Source of the DNA: Scilla litardierei | Taxonomy: Eukaryota; Streptophyta; Magnoliopsida; Asparagales; Asparagaceae | Assembly (NCBI GenBank): GCA_030789695.1 | Contig: CM061139.1 | Coordinates: 109,776,837 to 109,840,836, forward strand | Direction: 5' to 3' | Length of the DNA stretch: 64,000 nt | In this document: positions 45,507 through 56,417 of the stretch, in pieces | Position numbering within the stretch: position 1 is the stretch's first letter | How the letters are laid out: each line of letters starts with the position of its first letter | Made by a program: the position numbers and the translations under genes | The notes under the pieces: generated by a model | The model's database searches: none | What the model was told of the DNA's origin: nothing | Seen by the model: only the letters and a program-made list of their open reading frames with translations

Positions 45507-46007
45507 TCTAATCATCGGGTTAACTAAAGGCCAAGGGAACCTTAACACTAATGCTTCTAATGGGTTAGAATATAGATCTCATGAAGGTTCTAAGAGAATC
45601 AAGATCATGTTCTGTTGGGCCCGAAATCGATGAACCCAAGCGAACGGCTAAAGAAATCCTAGGAGTCTATCATGGCCAGAGCTAGGCGGGAACCACTAAG
45701 GTAACTCTTAAGACAATCAAACAAATCACTAACATGGAGTCTAGCTAACCATCAAGGATTCCTAACTAGCAAGCACAGACGTCTATCTAAGTCTAGCTAG
45801 GGTCCTGATCTAATGGGTTTCCTACCAAGCTGAGACAGATGCCCTAACACGTCTACCAGCTACCTAAGGCATAGGAACGCTAAAAAAACTAGACTCAAGG
45901 CTTATAAATTGGATGTTCTAATTTATTTAATGGACATTCTTTAATTATTATCGTTGTTCTGATAGTTCACATTTGCAAATGTACCTGCATGGGCCACCAC
46001 TAAAACC

Positions 46008-48594
46008 TATCACGCCCCGCTTCCCAAAAATGTGGAGGCGAGATGTGAGAAGGTCCGCACAAACTTGAAGCTGTGAAGCTCCAAGTCTGATAAGCGTATA
46101 AAAACACTTATTATGGCAAGTCCTTGCAAAGCGAAACGAAACAACAATGATAATAAGGAAATGAGACGACATTTCATTGAATCTCCAAATGTCCATAAAC
46201 AAATTACAATATCGCAGAAAAGCCACCAGGCTAAAAGGAAAAGAGTCTAAGGCCCAAACATGGCCAACAAGGTATAACATACATACAAAGGTGCCACGCA
46301 CCAACAACTAACAGCAAACCTAAACAAAGAAGTGAACACGAGCGGTCTTCAAGACAGGCCCCTGGTGTCCACTCACCACCACAGCAAACATCAGTATCAG
46401 CAACACCATATCCCCTGCAACAAAGCTCTGGCTCTGGGTCTAACATGTGACACCCAAAAGAGAGATGGGCACATGTCAGCAAGTCTGGAAAGACTTGTGC
46501 AAGGAAACTGAAAGTAACTAACAACCTAGCACTTATAATATTAAGCAATGACATGACAGTTTAGTTTGATGCAGCAGTTTAAAAAGAGAGTGTCACGCAC
46601 TCACGATGTAGCATCACTAAGCACTAATCACGATTCACTTATCACTATTAATCACTTGTGCACTAGAGACTTCGCCTGCTGGCCGGAGTGGCAGATCAGG
46701 CCAACTCGGGGCTCAGGTGGCCGCATATCTCTTACCCCACCCATATGTGTCGAGCGTTGGGGTTTCCAACTAACTGCGCTCGCTTCTGGAACACGAGCCA
46801 GGGAGTGTATTTCACTTGGCATATGGGTGCACCTAGCCTTATTTATCGAGCGTTGGGGTTTCCAACTAACTGCGCTCGCTTCTGGAACACGAGCCAGGAA
46901 TATAAGTTTTGTAGCGTGAGCTACACATTCACGATAAACAATCAATGTATGCAATGACATGAACAGATATTCGCGTACCGTTAATTGTATTTAAACGTGA
47001 CAGGCAAAATGCAATGACATGAACAGATATTCGCGTACCGTTAAGTGTAATTAAACATGACAGGCAAAATGCATTGACATGAACAATATTCGCGTACCGT
47101 TAATTGAAATTAAACATGACCGTTTAAAGATGCATGGATGACATGCACAGATAGTACGTGTACCGTTATTTGTAATTAAACGTGACATACAAGTATGATG
47201 AGGGTGACGGACCTAGCTTCGTTGTCAAGCTAGGTCAATGGCGTCCAGACGGCTATCCTTTCACTGTCTAGTCTCTTTTACGCTAAAGCAAGGTAATGGC
47301 CTAAGACATGGCCCAAATCAAGAGATGCAAGTTTCACTTGCCTGGCACCGAGGAGAACGATCAACGAAGGCACATCACACAAATTTGTTATCTACGGGAA
47401 TGGATCACTGTCATGGAAAAACAACATTAGAATGGTAACTAATCTGTATTCACAATCGAACCCTACAATTTCTAATGATCCATTTTATTAGGGTTTCACA
47501 AATATCAAGTGTGGGTTATGAGATTATTAAAGGAAGAATACTACCCGTGAAGACGCGGAGGAACGACGCCGAGAACTACGGCGACGGAAGAACGATCCGG
47601 CTCAGATCTGGAAATGGGGAAAATCTGGAGAAATGGGTTTGGATGAGGCTTTTGGGGATTTGATGAGGGTTTGAGGTTGAGGAGAGGTAGGATATGTGAA
47701 ATGAGGGTTTGGATGATGATGTATGAGCTTGGGATGAAGGATCAATGGTTTGGGGAAGAAGGGGGCTCAATGGGGGAGAAATTAGGGTTTGGGGTGATGA
47801 GGAAGAAGAAGAAAACGTTTGGGGTGTATTTATAGAAAAGTATGGCAGCTAGGGCAAAACTAGGGTTTCCTGGGCTGATTAGTCGGTCAAAGAAGGATTG
47901 GTGACTGACTAGCTTGGGAACTAGTCGGTCGGTTGATCAACGCAGACCGACTAAGAGTAAACAGTAGCTCGCTCAGGAAAACTGGACTATGAGTTAGTCG
48001 GTCTGTGAAGGGTTGTCAACCGACTAGTTTGAGAACTAGTCGGTCGGCGAGTGTTCATTGACCGACTAAAGGCTGAATTCTGAGAGAGATCATGGAAATG
48101 AGAGTTAGTCGGTCTGAGAAAGATTCCTGACCGACTAGTTTAGCATCTAGTCGGTCGATGGTTGTTCTTAGACCGATTAAGAGTAAACAGTAACTCCTGA
48201 ATAATTGATTGAATGAACTAGTCGGTTCCAGTTGATTTCCTGACCGACTAGTTTGGAATCTAGTCGTTCGGTTGATCTTCTTGAACTAACTAACGTGCAC
48301 GAAAAGTCTCGAAATGGAGCACGAAGGTCCGGGATGAATTCTAAGGTTTCTAGGATCAACCTATCGCTAAGATATGATCGATATGAAGCTCGTCACGAGT
48401 GACTTACTCCGAGTTCAATGATTCTAAGGAAGAAGCTAGAAGATCACATCAAAAGGAATGAAAACGAAAGCTAGGAAATCTCAACGAGATGAATGAAAGC
48501 GAGAACTATGGAAATGGAAAACACACAAGGAGAGAACCCACCATCACAAGCAAAACACTCTGATAATCCAATCATACAAAAACCAGTCGTTACA
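46008..48594 (-). repeat. 5' LTR of the non-autonomous element
   Basis: 2587 bp, about 98% identical to 40046-42634 by eye. Its left edge reads TATCACG where the other copy has TGTCACG, so the terminal dinucleotide has mutated. Same tandem units and hairpins as the other copy. Confidence 0.85.
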
Positions 48595-48599
48595 TCGTG

Positions 48600-49385
48600 G
48601 TTCTAGGGACGTACACTTCTGAGGTGACCTGTCAGCACAATACAACATACTCAGGGGGCCTGCTATCACTGACAACTCGTCGCCTGTTGAAAGCAGATTT
48701 GACATCTCACGCCTGATAGGTCACGCCTGACTAAAGCGGGTCTAAACTGACCCGACCCTTACAAGCCAGCTCATCGTGCCAGCCCAACATGGGGTATCGA
48801 CGACAAACATCTATAAATACCCCCACTCTTGGCCCCCGAGGAAAGAGAGAGAGGGTAAAATAAGCTTTAAACCGCTTCCCCCTAGTATACAAGGGCGAGG
48901 GATGCCCACGTGTTCGATCCTCACTCGCAAGTCCATTGCAATTATAGGCGATCCGCCCTGAGATCGCCCTACGTGTCCATCCCCCCCAGAAGAGTCCCCT
49001 GTGCGACCGATCATCTAAGAGGATCCTGGTCGACAGTCGGTCGAGCCTCCCTGAAGAGTTATTCATCTTACACAAAGACCGTCGACGAGTTATTCCTCTT
49101 ACACGAGGTCTGCCTGCCATCTCCGACGTTGGCTTCCCCTGGACAAGTTGTGACAGGTGGCCCACGTCAGACAGTTCCTCCCCTCCATCACCCCCTCCTC
49201 AGTGGCCTCCCCTTCCTCGGCAGTATCGCCCCACTCGGCCGCCCAACTTTCCTGACAGCCGGTTCGTGGTCCCGAACAACGGGCCCCCTCCTCCTCCGAT
49301 CTGCCCCTGCTCTTCCCCTTCTAGTGTCGCTACCGGGCCTGAGGAACTTCCAGAAGAGATCAAGCAACCCGTCATCGAGAAGGTA
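48600..49385 (+). repeat. LTR-like fragment with TATA box
   Basis: No gene. TATAAATACCCCC at 48812, followed by a purine tract (GAAAGAGAGAGAGGG) and R/U5-like sequence, resembles a Tat-type LTR promoter region. The ends cannot be placed. Confidence 0.4.
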
Positions 49386-49625
49386 AAAAGGGACGCTGAG
49401 AGTAACTGTAGAGAAAGAAGGCCATAGCTATCAAGGGACAGCCAAGCATGCTCTGGACACTCCTCTAAGTCAACACGGAGCCCGATCATCGAGGGAAACT
49501 CACAGCAAAATAGGAAGAAACCTATGGAATCGCCGACTTCATCGAGCCAGCAACTCACATCCTCCAAGTCAACATGGGCCGACGGTGAGTTAACCCATCC
49601 ATGGATGATGGCATGCTTGCTCAAT
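49386..49625 (+). pseudogene. pol: C-terminal tail of another Tat-type integrase
   Basis: A degenerate frame reads ETYGIADFIEPATHILQVNM and then a short tail ending NHYQYP. It parallels KWEGPYEIIDIIGPATYIL...LLKYYQ at 37980-38104. Followed by a spacer and two copies of the AAGCTCACGGAGCTTC subunit, the same order as after the other Tat-type pol. Confidence 0.6.
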
Positions 49626-49734
49626 CACTATCAGTATCCTTGTAAATGTTAATGATATGTTCTTCCTTTATCAGGCAAATTGCCAAATTTCGTCCTCTGG
49701 GTGGAAAATTTACTTATCTTCGAACCATATCCAT

Positions 49735-49890
49735 CTCCGAGGCAAGCTCACAGAGCTTCGCCACCCAAACCGGAGATGGGCACGGGCCGAGCTCTGGCCC
49801 GATCCCCCTTTCTAATGAAGACTCCGAGACAAGCTCACGGAGCTTCACCACACAAACCGGAGAAGGGCACGGGCTGAGCTACGAACCCGT
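49735..49890 (+). repeat. Two units of the Tat 3' tandem repeat
   Basis: Two copies of the 80-90 bp subunit seen at 38160-40035 (CAAGCTCACAGAGCTTCGCC...GGAGATGGGCACGGGCCGAG). Confidence 0.75.
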
Positions 49891-50151
49891 TCCCTCTTCC
49901 GGCTATGGCCTGCCCTGTGTGATGGGGATAACAGCCATAAAATTCCTTCTTATTTTATTATTATTCAAGTTACGAAAAAGAGCCCAGACCGCATCAGTCA
50001 GCCAAAACCTCCGTTTCATTCAACAAGCCTGGGCAAAGCCTTTTACAAATATCGGAGGGGACGACCTTACAAAAATGACCCCCCTAAGGTCACCCCATCC
50101 TCCGTCCAAGACTTACAAAAAAAACTAAGTTCAAAAGTTCTCAGAGGGTGT

Positions 50152-52640
50152 CTACGAGACCCCCTGACCGCCATCCCCTGGGCCGTCCTTTGGAGCATCA
50201 CCCGCCGCTTGGTGCCCGGCCCCCGGTCCCTCTACATCGACCGGTGCGGCTTCCTCATCCTCTTCTTCCTCCTCCTCCAAGGCTGCCAGCGCTTCAAAGT
50301 CCACCCATATCGAAGGATAAAGGTTCCCAGCCCTCTCCATGATCCTTCGAAGGCACGCCTCCCAGCCCTCTGTCCGGCCCTTCTCCAGTCCTTTCCTCTT
50401 CACCTCAGCCAACCTGGGAACGACCGTCTTTGTCTGGTACACCCAGAATTCCTCAATCCTCGCCGCCAGCTCCTCCTTCACGGCCCTTACATGTGCCTCC
50501 AGTTCGTCCATCCACGCCCTCCCCCTCTCTAACTCGCCCTCTAGCTCAGCTTGGCGAGTTAATCCGATGGTGGCCCTCGCCTCAAGTTCCTCCACGAACG
50601 CCTCGTACTTTCATATCGTTGTCCACTGAACGACATACGATTCCTTCAGCTTGGCATGCTGGGACTTTTCATAGGGGAGCTCTGCCTCCTTCTTCGCGAG
50701 CATGGCCTCGGCCTTGGTTATGGCTGGCGTGTGACGCCTGACGGCAACCATCATGGCATTGGCCAGCACATCCGAGCAAAAGAAGGTTAGATTCCGCAAA
50801 GGTAAAAACAAAGGCCTATAAAGTAACCTGTCAACCAACCTGCATGAGGTGCCATATCACAGAGGCACAGAGCTGCTCCAGTCTGGCGTGTGACAGGGAC
50901 TACTGGTCCCGTGGCAGCTGGCAGTTCTCGGCTTGCCTCGCCACCACCGCTGCCTCATCAAAGATCGACTCGTTCGACCCAACCGGGTAGGTCATCCCCA
51001 GGCGAGCTTCTTCGACTGGAACACTGCCATCATCAACTTATAGCTTGGGTGAGCGGGCTTCTCCAGCGCAAACCGGGGGGCCGCCATAGGGCCAACAATC
51101 CTCGGCAGACGTCTGAATCTCCGAGCTCGACCCAGCAGAGCCCCCGGGAGAACTGAGGTCTGGGTCGGAGCCGTTGCCTGTGTAGCAGGCCTTTGATGCG
51201 TCCCCCTGCTTTGGGCCCCCTGGACTTCCAGACCGGTCCGCCCGCCCTCCTCTGCTTTGAGGTCAATGGTCGGGGGGTCGGCTCCGTGCACGACACCCTC
51301 AGTATGCCGGCTGGCGCATATGCCCATCGCCTAAGGACCAGGGGTGGTCAGGCTTTCCGCCACTTTTGTCCTCTTCGTCTGACCAAGCTTCTCTACCTTC
51401 TTGGACGACTTTCCCTCCCGTGACCTCTTCTTGTCACCCTTCGCGGGCTGCGGGGCCACTTGCTCGTCAGCTAGCTTCTCGAGCCCCTCAAAGGACAGAC
51501 TCATCGTCGGATCTGCAAAAGGGAGGGAGATCAGGGTGAGCAAATTAGGAACGATGGCCACTATGCTTGGGTTACCTTCAGGCCATATATATCGGGCTAT
51601 CATCTCCTCCTTGGCGAGCTTGGCGTACTACCTACCCTCGGGGGGGGGGGGGGGGGGGATCGCCTGTAGGAGCCTTGCCCGCTCCGCCTAAACCTCGTTC
51701 AGATGAACTTCTTTCCTTACCTCCGGGTTAAGTGCGCCCCAATTCGACCTCAACGCCAGATCAGAGGGGGTGGAGACGAACATGTATTGCTCCCTCCAAC
51801 CCTTAATCTTTCCCAGTAAGCCTAAGATGAGGGGAAGACTCTTCCTCGCTGACAAGTAGTAGTACGACCTCAGCCTCTTGAGCGCGAAGAAGTAGCGAAA
51901 CAGGGGAAGGGACGGACTACCGTTATTCCTCGCACAGAGAATGAGAAATCCTACGATCGCATAGACGGAGTTCGGCATCAGCTGGAATAATGGAAGCTCG
52001 AGGAAGTTCAGGATCTCGAGGAACATGGGATGAAGAGGGAAACACAGTCCTTGTTAAAAATAGGCTATATAGACCCCGAGCTCATAATCTTTTACGAAGC
52101 ACACCCATTCCGAAGCAGTCAGCAGGCGGACTGCGTAGGGCGACCTGATGTACTTCGCACGCATTTCTGGAATGACGGTTGTCTATGCTACCAACATCCA
52201 ACTTGTGATCTCGATAGGAACGTCTTCGGCCTCGGCCACGATGACAATGGCCCTCGCAGACGACTTTTCCTTTGACTCCAATGGCCCTTTCCCCTTTCTC
52301 GGGTCCCTACTATCAACCGTGGATGGCCTAACTACGGTCTCAGCCACCGACCCGCCCTTAGCGCGACCATGATCACCGACGATCCCTCCTCCATCCCCTC
52401 CACCGTGTCTGTGGAGGAGCTATCCGTTGCTCCTCTGCCCCGAACCCTCTCTTCTAGGTCCCTCGACTCCGACGACCGAGAAGAGGCTGAAGAGATCATT
52501 TCAAGAGGAAAAAGAATTATACCTATAGGATTCCGGTGGTTGAAGAGTGATGTCGAGACGGTGGCACGAACTCCAGCGACGACTTTGACAGCAACGACGA
52601 CCGAAAACTCAGGCGAAGGCAAGAGCTCTAAGGAACTTTA
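50152..52640 (-). pseudogene. Tat-type antisense ORF, first copy (Transposase_28-like)
   Basis: Read leftward on the minus strand. A low-complexity acidic N-terminus (SSRSSESRDLEERVRG, about 52500) leads to the Transposase_28-like domain: VKDYELGVYIAYF, a stop near 52060, LCFPLHPMFLEILNFLELP, LFRYFFALKR and KIKGWREQYMFVSTPSDLAL. The stretch GALNP follows at about 51740. A likely intron runs from 51575 to 51513 (GTAACC...TTTTGCAG). Exon 2 contains EGLEKLADEQVAPQPAK, then frame changes, a PAHPSYKLMMAVF block near 51060, and a C-terminal coiled-coil/acidic region (ELEARATIGLTRQAELEGEL to the end at 50152). A run of 19 G (51640-51658) in exon 1 adds another break. Antisense placement between pol and 3' LTR is typical of Tat-lineage elements. 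Function unknown. Confidence 0.7.
51640..51658 (+). repeat. Run of 19 G inside the antisense ORF
   Basis: An uninterrupted G homopolymer within what should be exon 1 of the antisense ORF. Confidence 0.9.
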
Positions 52641-53394
52641 GAAGTGGGAAACTCTTGCTCGATCTTCCCCATCCCTATTTACAGGAACTGCCAATCGATC
52701 TCAGCCGTAGAAGTCATGCCACACATCACAGATCTGGGCTACCTGATGCTTCGCCAGACATCCACAGTCACATTCCCCACGCGTTGCCTGATGAACGGTC
52801 GGGACGCTTCGATACCCTCCCGCTTTTAATTCGAAATGATGGCAACGAAACGATGGGCGGGTTTTTCGAAATAAGCTCCCACCCTTTTCAAGCGCTCGGA
52901 CCGGTCACCCGCCCCCAATCCTCGACCGAGGAAGAAGATGGCCCGTCATCCGGGCCAGGCCAAACTCCCACCCCCATACCTCATCAGCTTACAGTGCGGA
53001 CTAAAACTTTCAGTTCAACATTAGAAGGAGTGCCTAGAAGATCCAAAGCAAGCTTCCGCTATGCAGGTCATGCCTAGGAGACAGAGCTCACTCCCTCCGC
53101 TCGTCGGAAGACCGCGTTCCGGCCCTAGACTGACTAACAACCTTACAACTTTCTCCTCCTCCTCGGCCCAATGCTCATCATTAGGAGAACATTGGGGGAA
53201 TTCATACCCAGGCAAGAACACCATCTGTGCAACCAACAAGGAAAACAAAAAGGTAGGAAAAGTCTCGCATTTCATTTATATAACTAACTTTTTACAACAC
53301 AGGGTCTGCCAACAATACAACGTGACATCAGGCTCGGCCCAAAGCCGGCCATACAAAATTTGCCCTACCCTAAAAGATCCTCGACTCGGCCGCT
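52641..53394. other. Stretch between the two antisense ORFs
   Basis: I see no supported gene or LTR boundary here. It probably holds the 5' flank of the first antisense ORF and the 3' flank of the second. Confidence 0.4.
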
Positions 53395-54757
53395 TCATCC
53401 TTGCACATCGCCCCCCGGAGCCTGCATATCTGCCGGGTCGCCCGCCGGACCACCAACCCCTGGCGGATCGCCCGATTCCTCTCTTTCCTCGGCTAAGGGC
53501 ACATCTACCTTGGGAAAATCGACCACAAGCGAAGGATGCATTTTTGCCAGCCTGCCCTTCATCTTCACTAGCCCTTCCTCGATGCCTGCCTCCCGCGCCG
53601 TCCGCAGCAACGGTATGAGCGCCTCGTCCTGATATCGGCGGACGGCGGCGTCCATCATGCCTTGATCTACCTTACCCTGCTCCTCCATCTGCCTCTTCAA
53701 GATAGCCTTCTCCCTTTTCCCCATCTCGATTACCCGCTTCAGGTAGGCTATCTCTCCCTGCTGAAGGTCGATCACCCGCTTCTTGATGTCCATCTCCTCA
53801 GAATGCCTCTTTATGATGTCAACCCGACTGACCTCTTCCTCCTGAAGCTGATGGTCGAGCGTTGCCTGCCTCGCCTATAAGTACTCGACGAGCTTCTTCT
53901 GAGCGTTGTAGACCCTCGTGACTCATCCCAGCTTCGCTTCCTTCTCCCACAACTTTTCCTGCACCTTATGAAGCTCAACCATTGTCCTCTCGAGGGACGC
54001 CTTGAATAGGGCCACTGGGGTATGGTGTTGCAGAGCCGCCATCGCAGCCACCACCTATAGAAGAAGCCAAGACACAGTTAGACATGTAAGCAAGAAGACT
54101 TGTACGACGAGGTAAGAGGTTCGACCTACCTGCATATTATGCCAGATTACGGAAGCGCACAGCCGCTCCGCACCGACATTGGTCAGGGATTCGCTATCTT
54201 GCAACAGCATGCTATTTTTCGCCAGACATGTTGCGACTCCAACATCATCAAACACAGATTCCCCCTGCATATCCGATAGGTCGGCCGGTGGACATCCTTC
54301 TTTGGAAGGGCTTCAACCTCACTCCTCGTCGACCTAAAGCTGTCAAGCGCCCTCTCATAGCTCGGGTGCGCCTCTCTTCCCATCTCCCGCTGGAGAATCC
54401 CGTAAGGCCACCGATCAATGGTGGATGCCCTGTTGGGATTCCCCACAGTCAGAATCTTTGGAAGAGCCGTGGCGGCCTCTCCCTGGTCAGCCGGACCCTC
54501 AGGTGCGGCCTCGCTAGTGCGAGGGGGTGAAGCGTTTGATTTTGACGTCCGTTACCTCTTGTCCTCCCCTTCCCCAATCATGGTCTCGGTGCCACGTTTT
54601 CGGGTTGTCACCTTCACTGGCCCTTCCTCGTCCACCACTTCCTTGCCTTTGTCCTGGGTGTTAGGCTTCTTCGCAACAGGCACCCCGGCCACCCTCAGCA
54701 CCTCCTCCCTTGAGAGCATCGTGTCCCTGTCTGCAAAGAAGAGAAAGATTAGGGTAA
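53395..54757 (-). pseudogene. Tat-type antisense ORF, second copy, C-terminal part
   Basis: Continuation of 63128-63420, interrupted by the copia element at 54763-63127. After a likely intron acceptor (TTCTTTGCAG, ending at 54731) exon 2 reads a Lys/Glu-rich segment, then after frame changes MGREAHPSYERALDSF (about 54330), parallel to the PAHPSYKLMMAVF block of the first copy. The C-terminal coiled coil (VIDLQQGEIAYLKRVIEM) ends with an acidic Pro/Gly tail at 53395. Several frame breaks. Confidence 0.65.
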
Positions 54758-54762
54758 GCCTA

Positions 54763-55366
54763 TGTAGGATCTTGCCAAAACAGAGTTAGGATCGATAATT
54801 AAAGTGGAGACTTACGCTAGCGTATGCGGAGCGGTAGTCTCGGAACTTTGCCTTCGGATTCGCCACGACGGATCGAGTCTTCTCACGAACGGAGTAAGGC
54901 TACTAATCCACAATCTAAATCTCTATTTTAGATTAAGAACTTGGATGGAGGGAGAGGAAATATTTCTGCAGAGCTTCGCTATGAAGAAGATGCATGCATG
55001 AATTTCATGCAAATGGTGTAAGGAAAATGGCTACCCTTGGGTCTTATTTATAGCCCCCAAGGTAGTTATTTTAGGGTAAGTTGTTCCTTTGGAACAACTT
55101 AATTAAGGTGTACCATGATGCATGGCACATTATAAGCTTAAGTTGTACCATATGCATGGTACAACATAAGCTTAAGATATTCCCCCTTCATTAGCCATAT
55201 GTCGCATGCATTTATGCATATATAATGCGACTTTCCCACTCATACAGAGATCCTCTCCGCAAGGGAACAGATTCCCTTTGCACACGACTTCGTGTGCGCG
55301 ACGTTCAAGGTCCGTATTCCCTCGTACATCCCCACAAGGGTGTACAAACGTCTTCCATATCCAACA
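54763..55366 (-). repeat. 3' LTR of the intact copia element
   Basis: 604 bp. In minus orientation it starts TGTTGGATATGG and ends GATCCTACA. It has the regular LTR structure without the inverted segment of the other copy. Confidence 0.9.
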
Positions 55367-55378
55367 TCTCCCACTCAC
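55367..55378 (-). other. Polypurine tract of the intact copia element
   Basis: GTGAGTGGGAGA on the minus strand, directly next to the LTR. Confidence 0.85.
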
Positions 55379-56417
55379 ACTTGAGGGGATTGTAAGAGAA
55401 CGTCTTTCCCTTAGTTCTTTCATCTATCATATAGAGAAATAGACCGTGCGACCGTCATGCGCGTAGAGTCTGTTGTTGTGCACTTGTTAGAGATACACAA
55501 CGACCTCGAAGGTGCAAAGTTGAGTAGTTCAACGCATGCTTTACCCTAGATTATTTCTTCACATTTTCTTGTACTTTATATTCAACAATTGAATCCCATC
55601 TGGATTAAAATTGGCTGGCCAGCTTTGAATCACTAAAGTCCAAATGCGAATATGAAATCAATCTTCCTCTTCTTGCGAACCTTCTGATCTTGACTTGATT
55701 CGCTTTTCTAACGTGCCCCGCCGAGCCGAATTACCATAGCCCATTAGTAACACGCTAAGATAGCGATCATCTCGTCAAATCTAAAGGAACCAATTGGAGT
55801 CCTTGAGGGTAAGAGTTAAGACCCGTATGGCCTTTGAGTCTCACATAATAGCAAACACTATTGCTACTAACTCAGTGGTCGAAATGCATACGTGGTATGA
55901 ACACGTATTACAACATCACTCCTTTCCCAGGGAGAGTATGTCTTAATGATGTTGTACGGATGAAAGATCAGACACCACAATGCCTATCTTTTTTAGTCCC
56001 CTTACTACTCGTGAAATATTCACGGACTCTCATCCTGCATAAGACAGATAGGATTTAAAAAATCCAATGAGATCTTTATATCCTTGTGATACAGATCTCA
56101 GATCTTTTGTAAGCATCCGTATGATGCAGATCTTTTATTCGACTATCTTGTTTAAGCATGACTCTAAATCATTTGTCTAATGATTTTGATTGTAAACTAG
56201 TCTCATCTCTATCTTATCCATCTGATAAGATAAGGCGGTTGCTCATGTGAGAGAGCCAACCTTAATCTGTCCGACATACACACAATAAAATAGCTGAGAC
56301 TTAAACACAAATGTTTAAAATCATTTGTAAGAAACTTGTATGCAATATATAAAAGAACTTCTTTCTTTTATTAAACTTTGATCTTCTATAGACATGGGAA
56401 ATATTACATGATACAGC
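55379..56417 (-). other. 3' non-coding region of the intact copia element
   Basis: About 1 kb between the polyprotein stop and the polypurine tract, without a gene. Conserved with 27772-28748 of the related copy. Confidence 0.7.

Larger units (their letters stand above)
42635..46007 (-). other. Non-coding interior of the non-autonomous element
   Basis: No supported gene on either strand. AT-rich. It contains a dinucleotide AT run (42748-42824), a homopolymer of 25 G (45482-45506), and two diverged copies of a segment of about 660 bp (around 44210-44480 and 44870-45180), recognised by shared stretches such as TACGAGCAAAACGAAC/TACGAGTACGACGAAC. Too degenerate to relate to gag or pol. Confidence 0.6.
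40041..48599 (-). mobile_element. Non-autonomous LTR element, chromovirus-like ends, target duplication TCGTG
   Basis: The LTRs are 40046-42634 and 46008-48594, flanked by TCGTG at 40041-40045 and 48595-48599. On the minus strand the LTRs run TGTAACGACTGG to GGGGCGTGACA. The minus-strand sequence just before the LTR at 42634, CCGAGGACGGACTTTATT then AAGGTGGGTAGGA, resembles the post-integrase end and polypurine tract of Tekay/Del chromoviruses. The interior (42635-46007) has no coding capacity. It inserted into the tandem repeats of the Tat-type element. The LTRs differ at roughly 2%, so it is older than the Athila-like and intact copia elements. Confidence 0.88.
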
